From an uncultured Clostridia bacterium (GTDB lineage Bacteria; Bacillota; Clostridia; TANB77; RGIG9151): a stretch of DNA of 32,440 bases. This document shows positions 1 to 8,827 of the stretch, one piece after another; positions within the stretch are counted from its first letter, which is position 1; the number at the start of each line of letters is the position of its first letter. The notes beneath the pieces are model-generated. The model saw nothing but the letters and a program-made list of their open reading frames with translations, ran no database searches and was not told the origin of the DNA. The DNA lies in contig CAKSUD010000011.1 in NCBI GenBank assembly GCA_934500865.1, positions 1 to 32,440 of the forward strand, in the 5' to 3' direction. The translations under genes and the position numbers were made by a program.

Positions 1-90
1 GCAAGCAGAATTATTGAAATAAAAGATGAAGGAATTATAGACAAGAGGATGAATTATGAAGAATATTTAGACTGGCTAGAAGACGCTTAA
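1..90 (+). CDS. C-terminal end of a probable ABC-F family ATPase (partial)
   Basis: An open frame enters from the left edge and ends at the TAA at 88-90, giving 29 residues that start ASRIIEIKDEGIIDK and end YEEYLDWLEDA. The pattern 'ATxIIEI..xGIID...xYxEYL' is what I recognise from the end of the second nucleotide-binding domain of ABC-F proteins (YbiT/EttA-like), soluble ATPases that act on the ribosome. No Walker motif lies inside the window, so the assignment rests only on this short tail. A hairpin terminator follows at 154, which separates it from the next operon. Confidence 0.5.
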   Translation, partial: ASRIIEIKDEGIIDKRMNYEEYLDWLEDA

Positions 91-153
91 ATTTTTATGG
101 GGAACACTTAGAAATTGAGAAATAAAAAAGAAAGCTCGAAATAAGCCCTTAGT

Positions 154-182
154 AAAAAGCAGTTCGAAAGAACTGTTTTTTT
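154..182 (+). terminator. Rho-independent terminator after the ABC-F-like gene
   Basis: The arms CAGTTC (160-165) and GAACTG (170-175) pair around a GAAA tetraloop and are followed by seven T residues (176-182). An A-run before the stem could let it work in both directions. It closes the upstream gene and insulates the seven-gene cluster that follows. Confidence 0.8.
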
Positions 183-346
183 GTATGTTAAATTTGAATG
201 ATATGGTACATAAGTAATAAAAAAGAAGCTTAAAACATAAAAGGTACTGTTAAGATAAAAAAATTTTTTTAGGATACTTTTATATCCATTTAGGGACTAA
301 TATCTTGCGGAATTTTGACGATAACCATATTTGGAGGGATATAAAT

Positions 347-1252
347 ATGAGCAATAGATGGTGGATATATCAAAAAGAGAGATTTAATTTATTTCAATAT
401 GTTCCTTTGATTGCTGGTTTTAGCTTTTGTGCGGTGTCATATTCTTCGCATATTAGGGGCGATGGTAATATAAATTGGTACGCAGTTCTGATTGCTTTTA
501 TTTCTACGCTTGCTTGGTTTATGCTATTAAGAATAGCTGATGAACATAAAGATTATGAGGATGATTTAAAGTATCGCCCATATAGACCTGTGCAAAGAGG
601 ATTAGTTAAACTAAGTGAGCTTAGAAATATTGGAATATTTCTTGGACTTGTACAAATTATTTTGGCATCTATTTATGAAATTAAGTTACTTATTCCCCTT
701 GGAATTGTGTATATATGGTTTACATTAATGAGTTTAGAATTTGGCATACCTAAGTGGTTGAAAGCACATCCGACGATTTACCTTATAAGTCATATGGTTA
801 TAACGCCTTTGATTGATGGGTATGGTACTTGTTGTGATTGGGTGCCATCAGGTGGTGTTCCTATCATACCTATAGTGATTTTTATGTTATCTTCATTCTG
901 CGATGGTACTACCCTAGAGGTAGGTAGAAAGATACGTTGTGAAGACGATGAGGAATTTGGGGTAGATAGCTACACTCATTTATGGGGAATAAAAGGTGCA
1001 ATGCAAGCTTGGATTTTTTGCATGACGATATCATTTATAAGTACTTGCGCTGCTGGTTTTCAGGTTGGAGTTGGTAAAGTAATAACTGCAATCTTGTTAG
1101 TGTTATATTTATATGCAATTTTTATGTGCATAAGATTTGTTAAAAAGCCAATTAGAAAATATGCAAAAGGGTTTGAAACATTTAGTGGAGTTTGGATGCT
1201 TACTATGTACTTTTCTCTTGGTCTTTTACCGTTAGTAATGGGGAAATTTTAA
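347..1252 (+). CDS. Divergent UbiA-superfamily integral membrane protein
   Basis: This 301-residue protein has about eight hydrophobic segments. UbiA-superfamily enzymes transfer prenyl or similar groups from a diphosphate donor inside the membrane. Two acidic polar motifs match that fold: RIADEHKDYEDD (about residues 62-73), where the family has its first Asp-rich motif, and a stretch near residues 190-213 containing GRKIR, CEDDEE and GVDSY, where the second lies. The second motif differs from the usual DxxxD and looks like a separate subfamily, so donor and acceptor cannot be predicted. I chose the ATG at 347 because GGAGGG (333-338) stands 8 bases before it; a TTG at 305 in the same frame has no ribosome site. 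It is the first gene of the cluster, with a 31-base gap to the next. I saw no convincing promoter in 183-346; TTGAAT at 194 has only a poor -10. Confidence 0.7.
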   Translation: MSNRWWIYQKERFNLFQYVPLIAGFSFCAVSYSSHIRGDGNINWYAVLIAFISTLAWFMLLRIADEHKDYEDDLKYRPYRPVQRGLVKLSELRNIGIFLGLVQIILASIYEIKLLIPLGIVYIWFTLMSLEFGIPKWLKAHPTIYLISHMVITPLIDGYGTCCDWVPSGGVPIIPIVIFMLSSFCDGTTLEVGRKIRCEDDEEFGVDSYTHLWGIKGAMQAWIFCMTISFISTCAAGFQVGVGKVITAILLVLYLYAIFMCIRFVKKPIRKYAKGFETFSGVWMLTMYFSLGLLPLVMGKF

Positions 1253-1283
1253 CACTTCAATTAATTTTCGGAGGAAAGAGAAT

Positions 1284-3890
1284 ATGAACTACATATTAGA
1301 CAATACCAGTTTTGAATATGAAAGAATGGGTGGAAAAGCGAGTGCTTTGGCAAAACTCTCAAAGAATAATTATAATATTCCTGAGTGGTTTGTAATAACA
1401 GCAGATTTATTAATAGATAATATCGAATTTGATGATATTTTAGAACTTGATGTCTTGAAGGAAGAGATAAGCAAATTCAATTTTTCTGAGTATAGTAGTA
1501 TAATCAGTGAAAAATTAGATGATGGAGAAATGTATGCGGTTCGCTCGTCTGCAAGAGCTGAAGATAGTAGTGAGAACTCGTTTGCTGGTCAATTTGACAG
1601 TTTTTTAAATATCAAGAAGGATGATGTTTTTACATACATTGTTAAAGTATGGCTATCAGGGCTTAATGGCAGGGTACTAGAATACATAAAAAATAAGAAC
1701 ATTAAAATAAAGGACATTATACCTTCAGTTTTAATTCAAAGACAAGTTAATTCAGAGTGTGCAGGGGTAGCTTTTGCAGTTAACCCCATAACTGGTAATA
1801 CACATGAGTGTGTTGTGGGTGGAGTGTTTGGATTAGGAAGTAGCTTAGTTGGCGGAGATGTATCTGCTGATAACTATGTTTTTAATAAGGATTTAAATAC
1901 TATTGAATGTAAAATTGCTCATAAGGAGAGCACAGAAGTTTGCTGTGAAGGCGGGGTAAAGGTTTCAGCTTTAACGAAAGAAAAGAGTGAAACTAGAGTT
2001 TTGACTGATGAGCAAGTTAGAGAAATTTCCGAGCTTGCTATTAGTACATCAGAATATTTTGGAAGATTTCAAGATATTGAATGGGCAATCGAAGGAAATA
2101 AACTTTATTTGCTCCAGTCTCGTCCTATTACTACATTAAAAAATATAGAAAATAGGGATGCCTCTAATATAAATGTTTGGGATAATAGTAATATTGCCGA
2201 AAGTTATGGCGGTGTCACTACTCCGCTTACGTATACTTTTATAAAAAAAGCGTATGGAGAAGTTTATAAACAGATGTGTAAGATGTTTGATGTTAGCGAA
2301 GATGTTTTGATACATAATGCATATACATTTGAACATATGCTTGGAAACATAAATGGCAGAGTTTATTATAATATGATTTCTTGGTACAAGCTTATTTCAA
2401 TATTACCAGGATATAGCTTTAACAAAACATTTATGATGCAAATGATGGGGGCTAAAGAGCCATTACCGGAAGATGCTTTTAAGGTAGTAGATAACAATAT
2501 GTTGCCGTCTACTAAGGTAAAAGATGGAATGCAAGTTATTAGAGGAATAAAAGCTATTATTAAGAATTTAAACAGAATTGATAAATTGGTTGACGAATTC
2601 TATTTTAACGTAAAGGACGCGATTGGGGAAAAAAATGTTAGAAATATGACTTTGGCGGAGCTCGGTAAATATTATAGAGTGCTAGAGAAAAAGCTTATAG
2701 TTAAATGGGATGCACCTATCATAAATGATTTTTTTGCAATGATTTTTTATGGGATTTTAAGAAAAATTTCTGAAAAAGATATGAATGGAAAACTAAAAGA
2801 CGTTTATAACGATTTACTTTGTGGTGAAGGGGAGATTATTAGTACGCAACCAGCTAAAAAGATTAAGTTTATTGCGGAAAAAATAAAAGATGATGATGTT
2901 ATTATAGAAATACTTTGTTCTGAAGATAAGGATATTATAAAAAATAAATTGAAAGATTATGCAGAGATAGACTATCTTATTAGCGAATATGTAAATACCT
3001 TTGGAGATAGGTGTTTAGATGAATTGAAATTAGAAACAGAGACGTTAGAGGATAATCCTATTAATTTATATAGAGCTATTGGCTTTATGGCCAAAAAAAT
3101 CAAAAATGGAGATGGTGTAGAAATTAACGAAAAGGAAATAAGATTAAACGCTGAGAAAACTTGTAAAAAAGTTCTTAGACATCATCCATTAAAGAAATCT
3201 AAATATATGTATATTGTAAATAAGACTAGAAAGTTTGTTAGAAATAGAGAAAATTTGCGTTTTGAAAGGACCAGAGTTTTTGGGACAGTGAGAAAGATTT
3301 TCATACAAGTCGGGGTAATACTTGCTTCATTAGGAGTTATTGAGGATTCAAAGGATGTATTTTATTTAGAGCTTGATGAAATTTTAGGATATATTGAAGG
3401 AAATGCAACGACTAAATCATTTGAAGAACTTATAAAGATAAGAAAGCGTGAATATGAAAAATATAGAATTTTAGATACACCAGATGATAGGTTTAATACT
3501 TATGGTGCGGTTGGTATAAACAATAGCTACAAGTGTGAAATCAAGAAAGAAAAAAACGAAAAAATTAGTGGTGAGAAAATGGCAGGATTGGGATGCTGTC
3601 CGGGGATAGTCAAGGGAAAAGTAAGAGTAGTTACTAATCCGGCGGGTGTTGAAATGAAAGATGGAGAAATTTTAGTGGCAGAAAGAACAGACCCGGGATG
3701 GATAATGTTATTTCCAGCATCTAAAGGGGTCCTAGTTGAGCGTGGAAGCTTGTTATCTCATGCGGCTATTGTGGTTAGAGAAATGGGAATACCTGCGGTT
3801 GTTGGAATTCCTAATTTAACCAAGTGGTTAGCTACAGGTGATATGGTTGAATTTAATGGTGCTACTGGTGAGGTTGTTAAACTTAGTTAG
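1284..3890 (+). CDS. PEP-synthase/rifampin-phosphotransferase-like phosphotransferase
   Basis: This 868-residue protein has an N-terminal PPDK/PEP-synthase ATP-grasp domain (about 10-285; GGKASALAKL near 16, VRSSARAEDSSENSFAGQ near 87-104, QSRPIT near 278). An all-helical middle region follows (about 295-770), opening with a family-like 'NIAESYGGVTTPLT' segment. The C-terminal swivelling domain carries the phospho-histidine in LLSHAAIVVRE (His826). The large C-terminal PEP/pyruvate-binding barrel of true PEP synthase and PPDK is absent. Length, domain order and His position match rifampin phosphotransferases (Listeria RPH uses His825, from memory), which split ATP into AMP, phosphate and a phosphorylated substrate held by the middle domain. 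The substrate here is unknown; the operon suggests a lipid or biosynthetic intermediate rather than rifampin. The ribosome site GGAGG is at 1271, and the gap to the BtaA-like gene is 12 bases. Confidence 0.8.
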   Translation: MNYILDNTSFEYERMGGKASALAKLSKNNYNIPEWFVITADLLIDNIEFDDILELDVLKEEISKFNFSEYSSIISEKLDDGEMYAVRSSARAEDSSENSFAGQFDSFLNIKKDDVFTYIVKVWLSGLNGRVLEYIKNKNIKIKDIIPSVLIQRQVNSECAGVAFAVNPITGNTHECVVGGVFGLGSSLVGGDVSADNYVFNKDLNTIECKIAHKESTEVCCEGGVKVSALTKEKSETRVLTDEQVREISELAISTSEYFGRFQDIEWAIEGNKLYLLQSRPITTLKNIENRDASNINVWDNSNIAESYGGVTTPLTYTFIKKAYGEVYKQMCKMFDVSEDVLIHNAYTFEHMLGNINGRVYYNMISWYKLISILPGYSFNKTFMMQMMGAKEPLPEDAFKVVDNNMLPSTKVKDGMQVIRGIKAIIKNLNRIDKLVDEFYFNVKDAIGEKNVRNMTLAELGKYYRVLEKKLIVKWDAPIINDFFAMIFYGILRKISEKDMNGKLKDVYNDLLCGEGEIISTQPAKKIKFIAEKIKDDDVIIEILCSEDKDIIKNKLKDYAEIDYLISEYVNTFGDRCLDELKLETETLEDNPINLYRAIGFMAKKIKNGDGVEINEKEIRLNAEKTCKKVLRHHPLKKSKYMYIVNKTRKFVRNRENLRFERTRVFGTVRKIFIQVGVILASLGVIEDSKDVFYLELDEILGYIEGNATTKSFEELIKIRKREYEKYRILDTPDDRFNTYGAVGINNSYKCEIKKEKNEKISGEKMAGLGCCPGIVKGKVRVVTNPAGVEMKDGEILVAERTDPGWIMLFPASKGVLVERGSLLSHAAIVVREMGIPAVVGIPNLTKWLATGDMVEFNGATGEVVKLS

Positions 3891-3902
3891 GAGAGGTGAC
3901 AT

Positions 3903-5006
3903 ATGGGGAGTGAAATTGAAGTAAGAGCAGACTTTTCAAAAATAAGATATGCACAGTGTTGGGAAGATGCAGATATTTTACTGGAGGCTATGAACATTAA
4001 AGAGGGTGAAACAGTTGTATCTATTGCTTCTGCTGGTGATAATTCTTTTGCTATGCTCACTAAGTCTCCCGAAAAGGTCATTGCAATAGATTTAAGTAAT
4101 GTTCAAATTGCTTGCTGTGAAATCAGAAAGGCATGTTATAAGTATCTGGAATATGATGAATTTATGACTATTGGCGGTTGTATTAATATGGGCGTTAAAG
4201 AAGATAGAATAAACATTTATAACAAGATTCGTGATAAATTGCCTGACTGGGTTAGAGAGTATTTTGATGGTAATATAAGTTACATAGAAAATGGATTTAT
4301 GAATATTGGTAAATTTGAAAATTATTTTAGAATTTTTAGAGAGAAGGTTTTACCGTTTATACATACTAATAAGCGTATTAATATGCTATTCGAAGAAAAG
4401 TCGACTAAAGAACAGGAAGAATTTTATTATAAGTATTGGGCTAATTTTCGATGGAACTTGGTGTTTAGGATATTTTTTTCTAAAGCAATTATGGGTAAAT
4501 TAGGAAGAGATCCTGAATTTTATAAGTATGTTACAACCTCTGCCTCTGATAGAATACAGCTTCGTTCTCAATATGCACTTATAAATATTTCCAACCATTC
4601 TAATCCTTATTTGAATTTTATTTTAAGAGGACATTACAATGAAGCTGCCTTACCTTTTTCTCTTAGAAAAGAAAATTTTTATTTAATTAAAGACAATATT
4701 GATAAAATAGAATTTAGGGTTACTTCTCTTGAAGACGTGCTTGAGGATAATATTAAGATAGATGCTTTTAATTTGAGTGATATTTTTGAGTATATGTCTT
4801 ATGAGTCGATGACCGATGTTTATAAAAAGATAATAGATAGCTCAAACAAAGGCACTAGAATTGTTTACTGGAATATGCTGGTTGATAGAAAATGTCCGGA
4901 ATGTTTTTCGGATAAAATAGTACGTGATGTAAAGAAATGCAAGGAGTTATTGAGTAGAGATAAGGCATTTTTTTATAGTGACTTTGTTTTAGAAGAGGTA
5001 AGATGA
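3903..5006 (+). CDS. BtaA-type (DUF3419) SAM:diacylglycerol aminocarboxypropyl transferase
   Basis: This 367-residue protein matches the DUF3419/BtaA family, which moves the 3-amino-3-carboxypropyl group of S-adenosylmethionine onto the free hydroxyl of diacylglycerol, giving a homoserine ether lipid, the first step to the betaine lipid DGTS. Family landmarks are IRYAQCWEDADIL (14-26), the SAM-site segments IASAGDN (41-47) and AIDLSNVQ (61-68), and the late signature FNLSDIFEYMS near residue 290. It has no transmembrane helix and should act at the inner face of the membrane. The partner methyltransferase BtaB, which makes the trimethylated head group, is not encoded nearby, so the amine may stay free or be modified otherwise. 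The start at 3903 follows GGAGAGGTGA closely. Family is secure; the substrate is inferred from the family and from the lipid-kinase-like neighbour. Confidence 0.85.
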   Translation: MGSEIEVRADFSKIRYAQCWEDADILLEAMNIKEGETVVSIASAGDNSFAMLTKSPEKVIAIDLSNVQIACCEIRKACYKYLEYDEFMTIGGCINMGVKEDRINIYNKIRDKLPDWVREYFDGNISYIENGFMNIGKFENYFRIFREKVLPFIHTNKRINMLFEEKSTKEQEEFYYKYWANFRWNLVFRIFFSKAIMGKLGRDPEFYKYVTTSASDRIQLRSQYALINISNHSNPYLNFILRGHYNEAALPFSLRKENFYLIKDNIDKIEFRVTSLEDVLEDNIKIDAFNLSDIFEYMSYESMTDVYKKIIDSSNKGTRIVYWNMLVDRKCPECFSDKIVRDVKKCKELLSRDKAFFYSDFVLEEVR

Positions 5007-5018
5007 GGTGAAAATTTT

Positions 5019-6389
5019 ATGATTGGTCAAGAATTTATAGCATTGTTATCAATTCTGGTAGTTTTATCTTTAGTAATACTTTTTACTAAAAAGGTATTTA
5101 AGAATATATCCGGTGAATTATCAAGAAAAATAATTCATATTGCAACGGGTATAACTACTCTTACTTTTCCTTTTGTCTTTACATCGTATATATCTGTTAT
5201 AATTATTTCAAGTGTAACAATAGTTGGATTATTAGCGTTAAAAAATGTAAAAAGTATAAGAAATCGATTTGGAGATGGTTTATTTAATATTGAGAGAAAG
5301 TCTTATGGGGATTTGTATTTTGCGCTTTCTGTTGCTATTTTATTTACTACTTATAAAGTCACCGGGGCGCATGTAGTTACATACTTAATTCCCATTTTAA
5401 CGCTTACTTTTGCTGATAGTGTTGCGGCAGTAGTTGGGATAAATTATGGCAAAAAAAGTATTTCTTCAGTGGATGAAGATAAAAAGAGTATAGAAGGAAG
5501 CTTTATATTTTTTATAGTGGCATTTTTATGTACATTAGTTCCTTTACAACTTATGACCAGTGTTGGAAGAGCAGAAGTGCTAATAATATCTTTTTTTGTA
5601 GGCATACTTGCAGCTATGATTGAAATGACTGGACATGATGGAAATGACAATTTGCTTTTGCCACTATATACATATGCAATTATTGCATATAATATCGACA
5701 AAGGATTAGATGTTTTCACATATAATTTTGTTGTGATGTTTGCTGTTATGTTGATTAGTATAATAGTTTTTAAAATTAATAAATTGAGTAAATTAGCTCT
5801 TGTTGCAGCATTGCTTTGTGGATACATGATTTTGATTTTGGGTAGTATAAATTGGTTGTATATTCCTCTTTTAACATTTATATTTTTCGGGATATTACCT
5901 TCTGCAAATGAGGCAGAAAATAAAAATGAATTTAATTATAGAATTATTGAAACTAACATTGTCATTGGAAACGTATTTGTTTGGCTTAGAGCAATAACCG
6001 GATTGACTGATATTTGCTTTGTATGTTTTTTAGCATCTTTTTGCATGGTTATAGTAATGAATACATATACAAGACTTTCAACATTTTGGAAATATCCTTC
6101 AATTAAGAGTGCGGCACTAGCTATATTAAAAGCAACGTTAGTTATTGAAATTCCTTATATATTATGGAATTCTCTTAGAAATATTTATAGATTTTGGGAC
6201 TGGATTATAGTTTTTACGGTAATAGTTATAGCTGCTTTGATTTCTAGAGCTCTTAATAAGAAATTTGATTATAGTTATATAAATATGACGGCGGCTGTTG
6301 CTAATACAATTTCAATGGGAATTGTGACTGGAATTATTTTTATATTGTATATTTTGGCGGGGGTAAATGGATGGATAGCATTGAGTTAG
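5019..6389 (+). CDS. CTP-dependent lipid kinase-like (DGK1/dolichol/phytol kinase family) membrane protein, fused
   Basis: This 456-residue polytopic membrane protein has two halves. Residues 1 to about 230 look like the DGK1/SEC59/phytol-kinase group of CTP-dependent lipid kinases, related to phosphatidate cytidylyltransferase: SRKIIHIATG (35-44), FADSVAAVVG (131-140), NYGKKS (142-147), KKSIEGS (155-161), and E202 with D210-N211. The family phosphorylates diacylglycerol, dolichol or phytol. Residues 230-456 add six or so further helices with a loop containing NYRIIETN (306-313), resembling DUF92/TMEM19-like proteins only faintly; I do not recognise a catalytic motif there. The usual kinase alone is near 200-230 residues, so this is a fusion. 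It could consume or supply the lipid acceptor of the BtaA-like enzyme, or phosphorylate a prenol for the UbiA-like enzyme. Its last 19 bases overlap the next gene, implying translational coupling. Confidence 0.7.
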   Translation: MIGQEFIALLSILVVLSLVILFTKKVFKNISGELSRKIIHIATGITTLTFPFVFTSYISVIIISSVTIVGLLALKNVKSIRNRFGDGLFNIERKSYGDLYFALSVAILFTTYKVTGAHVVTYLIPILTLTFADSVAAVVGINYGKKSISSVDEDKKSIEGSFIFFIVAFLCTLVPLQLMTSVGRAEVLIISFFVGILAAMIEMTGHDGNDNLLLPLYTYAIIAYNIDKGLDVFTYNFVVMFAVMLISIIVFKINKLSKLALVAALLCGYMILILGSINWLYIPLLTFIFFGILPSANEAENKNEFNYRIIETNIVIGNVFVWLRAITGLTDICFVCFLASFCMVIVMNTYTRLSTFWKYPSIKSAALAILKATLVIEIPYILWNSLRNIYRFWDWIIVFTVIVIAALISRALNKKFDYSYINMTAAVANTISMGIVTGIIFILYILAGVNGWIALS

Positions 6390-7306
6390 AAATTGTGAAT
6401 ATAGATAATAAAATAACTAAATATGTAGACGAAAAGAGATATGCTTTTTTGCGTTTTAAAAAGGCGGATAAGTTGGTTATAGCGATAAAAAATAAAATAG
6501 TATTGGGGAATGTGGCTATTTATTATAAAGGATTTAATGATAAGAATATTGCTATGATAGGGATTATACATTGCCCCGATAAGGAAGGTGCTTTATCTCT
6601 ATTAGAAGGTGCTGTTCAAGAATTGCAAAGGATTGGACATTTTAAGATAGTAGCTCCAATAGATAGAGATACATGGAGTGATTATAGAGTGAAAGAAAGT
6701 TCTCTGTTGGAAAAGCCATTTTATGGTGAACCTAGTAATTTTCCTTGGATGTGTGAAGTATTTAAAGAAAGTGGTTTTTCAGTAGGTTATAGATATATTT
6801 CTACATTAGATCCGCTAATCAAAAAGGATGTACCTAGTATAGAGGGACTTAATATAAGGAGATTAGAGGAAATTGATTTAGAACAAGAACTAAATAGAAT
6901 TTATGATATATCTATTGAGGCGTTCTGCGATAATGTATTTTATGGGAATATTGAACGTGAGATTTTTATTAATAATTATAAGAAAATGTATGAGGCGTTG
7001 AAACCTGATGTTTTAATTGCTGAATATAATGGCGAAGAAGTTGGTTTTTTAATTGGATATGGCAGTGAAGACTGCAAAAAAGAAGGAAAAACTTATGTTT
7101 TTAAGACTATTGCTGTAAAAAAAGATTTTAGGAAATTAAAAATTGGAGGTGCAATGGTTAGCACTTTAGGAAATTTAGTGTATGATTTAGGATATAAGTT
7201 TATTATAGGTGGTCTGATTTATAGTGAAAATGTTTCATATAAGTTAACAAAGAAATACGGTGGAATGATTGTTAGCGAATATTCTTTGTATCAAAAAATG
7301 GTTTGA
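6371..7306 (+). CDS. GNAT-family N-acyltransferase with N-terminal extra domain
   Basis: This is a 311-residue protein. The C-terminal half (about 155-311) is a GNAT fold with the acyl-CoA pyrophosphate-binding region around VKKDFRKLKIGGAM and the late GNAT segment SYKLTKKYGG. The first 150 residues are probably a second, degenerate GNAT-like domain; the segment PIDRDTWSDYR near 95-106, followed by EPSNFPWM, resembles double-domain acyltransferases I have seen next to lipid genes. GNAT enzymes acylate amines using acyl-CoA. Next to a BtaA-like enzyme, which leaves a free amine, and two CoA ligases, which make acyl-CoA, N-acylation of the head group is attractive but is inference. The gene starts inside the end of the previous one, with a G-rich site at 6357-6363. 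Confidence 0.7.
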   Translation: MDSIELEIVNIDNKITKYVDEKRYAFLRFKKADKLVIAIKNKIVLGNVAIYYKGFNDKNIAMIGIIHCPDKEGALSLLEGAVQELQRIGHFKIVAPIDRDTWSDYRVKESSLLEKPFYGEPSNFPWMCEVFKESGFSVGYRYISTLDPLIKKDVPSIEGLNIRRLEEIDLEQELNRIYDISIEAFCDNVFYGNIEREIFINNYKKMYEALKPDVLIAEYNGEEVGFLIGYGSEDCKKEGKTYVFKTIAVKKDFRKLKIGGAMVSTLGNLVYDLGYKFIIGGLIYSENVSYKLTKKYGGMIVSEYSLYQKMV

Positions 7307-7317
7307 GGTGAGTTACT

Positions 7318-8814
7318 TTGAGTATTATTGATACGTTAATTAAAGTTGCAGAAAAAAATAAAGATGTTATTGCATTTATTGAAAATAAAGATAGCAAAGT
7401 AAATAAAGTTTCTTATTTCCAATTTATCAGAAGAGCTACAAGTGTTGCTAAATATTTGAAGAGCCAAGGAATTAGTAGGGGAGACTATGTTACTGTTTTT
7501 ATTACTATGTCTATAGATTTGTATGTAGCACTTGTGGCTTTATGGTATATAGGGGCTATTCCTGTGTTTTTTGATGTCTCGGCCAGTAAAGAGTATGTTA
7601 ATAAATGTAGTCAGATTATTAAGCCAAAAGCAATAGTTGGAACGAAACTTACGTTATTATTTTCTAACACAATGAAAGCTTTTTGGGGATGTAAAAAAAT
7701 TTGCATTCAAAAAGGTATAGATAAAGAGGAAAATGATTTGGTAAATGTTCCCGATTTAGAGAAACAAGGAGCAATAGTAACATTTACAAGTGGTAGTACG
7801 GGTAGGCCTAAAACTATAGTACGTACTCATGAATTTTTACTTAATCAGTATAAAATTATTGAAAAGACTATGAAATATGAAAAAGGTCAAGTGGATTTAG
7901 GTATGTTGCCGGTTTTTACTTTGGCTAACCTTGCTTCTGGTATTACTACAGTTATACCAAACAGTCAAATGAGAAATATGACTAAAATAAATTCTAAAAA
8001 TATTGTTAAGCAAATAGAGGATTATAAAATTAATACTATTACAACATCTCCTACAGTCTTAAAACAGATAGCAGATTATGCAAAGTATCATGATAGAAAT
8101 TTGAACTCTATAAAGCGAGTTTATGTAGGTGGAGGACCGGTTTTTCCAAATATGTTGAACAGTTTAGAGGAAAAGAAAATAGAAAAAACAATTGTTTATG
8201 GTTCTAGTGAGGCGGAACCTATATCAGAACTTTCATGGGAGGACATGTTAAGAAATACTTCTAAGATGCAAAACGGAGAGGGAATTCCAGTGGGAACTAT
8301 TGTTGATGGGGTTGAATTGAAGATAATTAATAAAAATTTGGGAGAGCTAACGAACTGTACTTCATTGGATGAATATATAGTAGACATTGGTGAGATTGTA
8401 GTTTGTGGTAGTAATGTTTTAACCGGATATTATGGTGGATATGGAGATAGTGAAAATAAAATAAAGGTAAAAGATAAGATTTGGCATCGAACTGGCGATT
8501 GTGGATATATTGATAAGAATAATATTTTGTGGCTTGTTGGAGGGAAGCGTACTATCATTAGTAAAGCAGGAAAGTATATATTTCCTTTTGCTATACAATG
8601 TGCTTTAAATATGAAATTTGAGATTAGCAAGAGTGCAGTATTAAAAATAGATGAAAAAGTAATTTTAGTTATAGAAAAATCAGATTTTTCTTCTGATATA
8701 TATGATTTTGCTAAAAGATTTGGCGTGGATGATGTAAAAATCATAAATAAAATCCCTATGGATAAGAGACATGGAGCTAAAGTTGACTACAATAAGCTTA
8801 TGAAAAAAATATAA
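7318..8814 (+). CDS. OleC-like AMP-dependent acyl-CoA synthetase/ligase
   Basis: This 498-residue member of the adenylate-forming superfamily activates carboxylic acids with ATP to acyl-AMP and usually then to a CoA thioester. Visible motifs are the P-loop FTSGSTGRPK (156-165), the segment ITTVIPNSQM near 208, the aromatic/acid motif YGSSEAEP near 294-301, and HRTGDCGYID near 390. The C-terminal swing domain ends with DKRHGAKVDYNKLMKK, holding the catalytic-type lysine. The 'TTVIP' and 'SSEAEPIS' patterns resemble OleC/fatty-acyl ligases of long-chain olefin and beta-lactone pathways, though no OleA or OleD is present. The TTG start at 7318 follows GAGGTGAG (7305-7312) by 5 bases; the preceding stop overlaps this ribosome site. 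Natural substrate unknown, with medium or long chain acids most likely. Confidence 0.8.
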   Translation: MSIIDTLIKVAEKNKDVIAFIENKDSKVNKVSYFQFIRRATSVAKYLKSQGISRGDYVTVFITMSIDLYVALVALWYIGAIPVFFDVSASKEYVNKCSQIIKPKAIVGTKLTLLFSNTMKAFWGCKKICIQKGIDKEENDLVNVPDLEKQGAIVTFTSGSTGRPKTIVRTHEFLLNQYKIIEKTMKYEKGQVDLGMLPVFTLANLASGITTVIPNSQMRNMTKINSKNIVKQIEDYKINTITTSPTVLKQIADYAKYHDRNLNSIKRVYVGGGPVFPNMLNSLEEKKIEKTIVYGSSEAEPISELSWEDMLRNTSKMQNGEGIPVGTIVDGVELKIINKNLGELTNCTSLDEYIVDIGEIVVCGSNVLTGYYGGYGDSENKIKVKDKIWHRTGDCGYIDKNNILWLVGGKRTIISKAGKYIFPFAIQCALNMKFEISKSAVLKIDEKVILVIEKSDFSSDIYDFAKRFGVDDVKIINKIPMDKRHGAKVDYNKLMKKI

Positions 8815-8827
8815 AAGGTGGTGGCAA

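Noticed and set aside
305..346. TTG at 305 as start of the UbiA-like protein
   Set aside because: No ribosome site before it, while the ATG at 347 has GGAGGG at the right distance.
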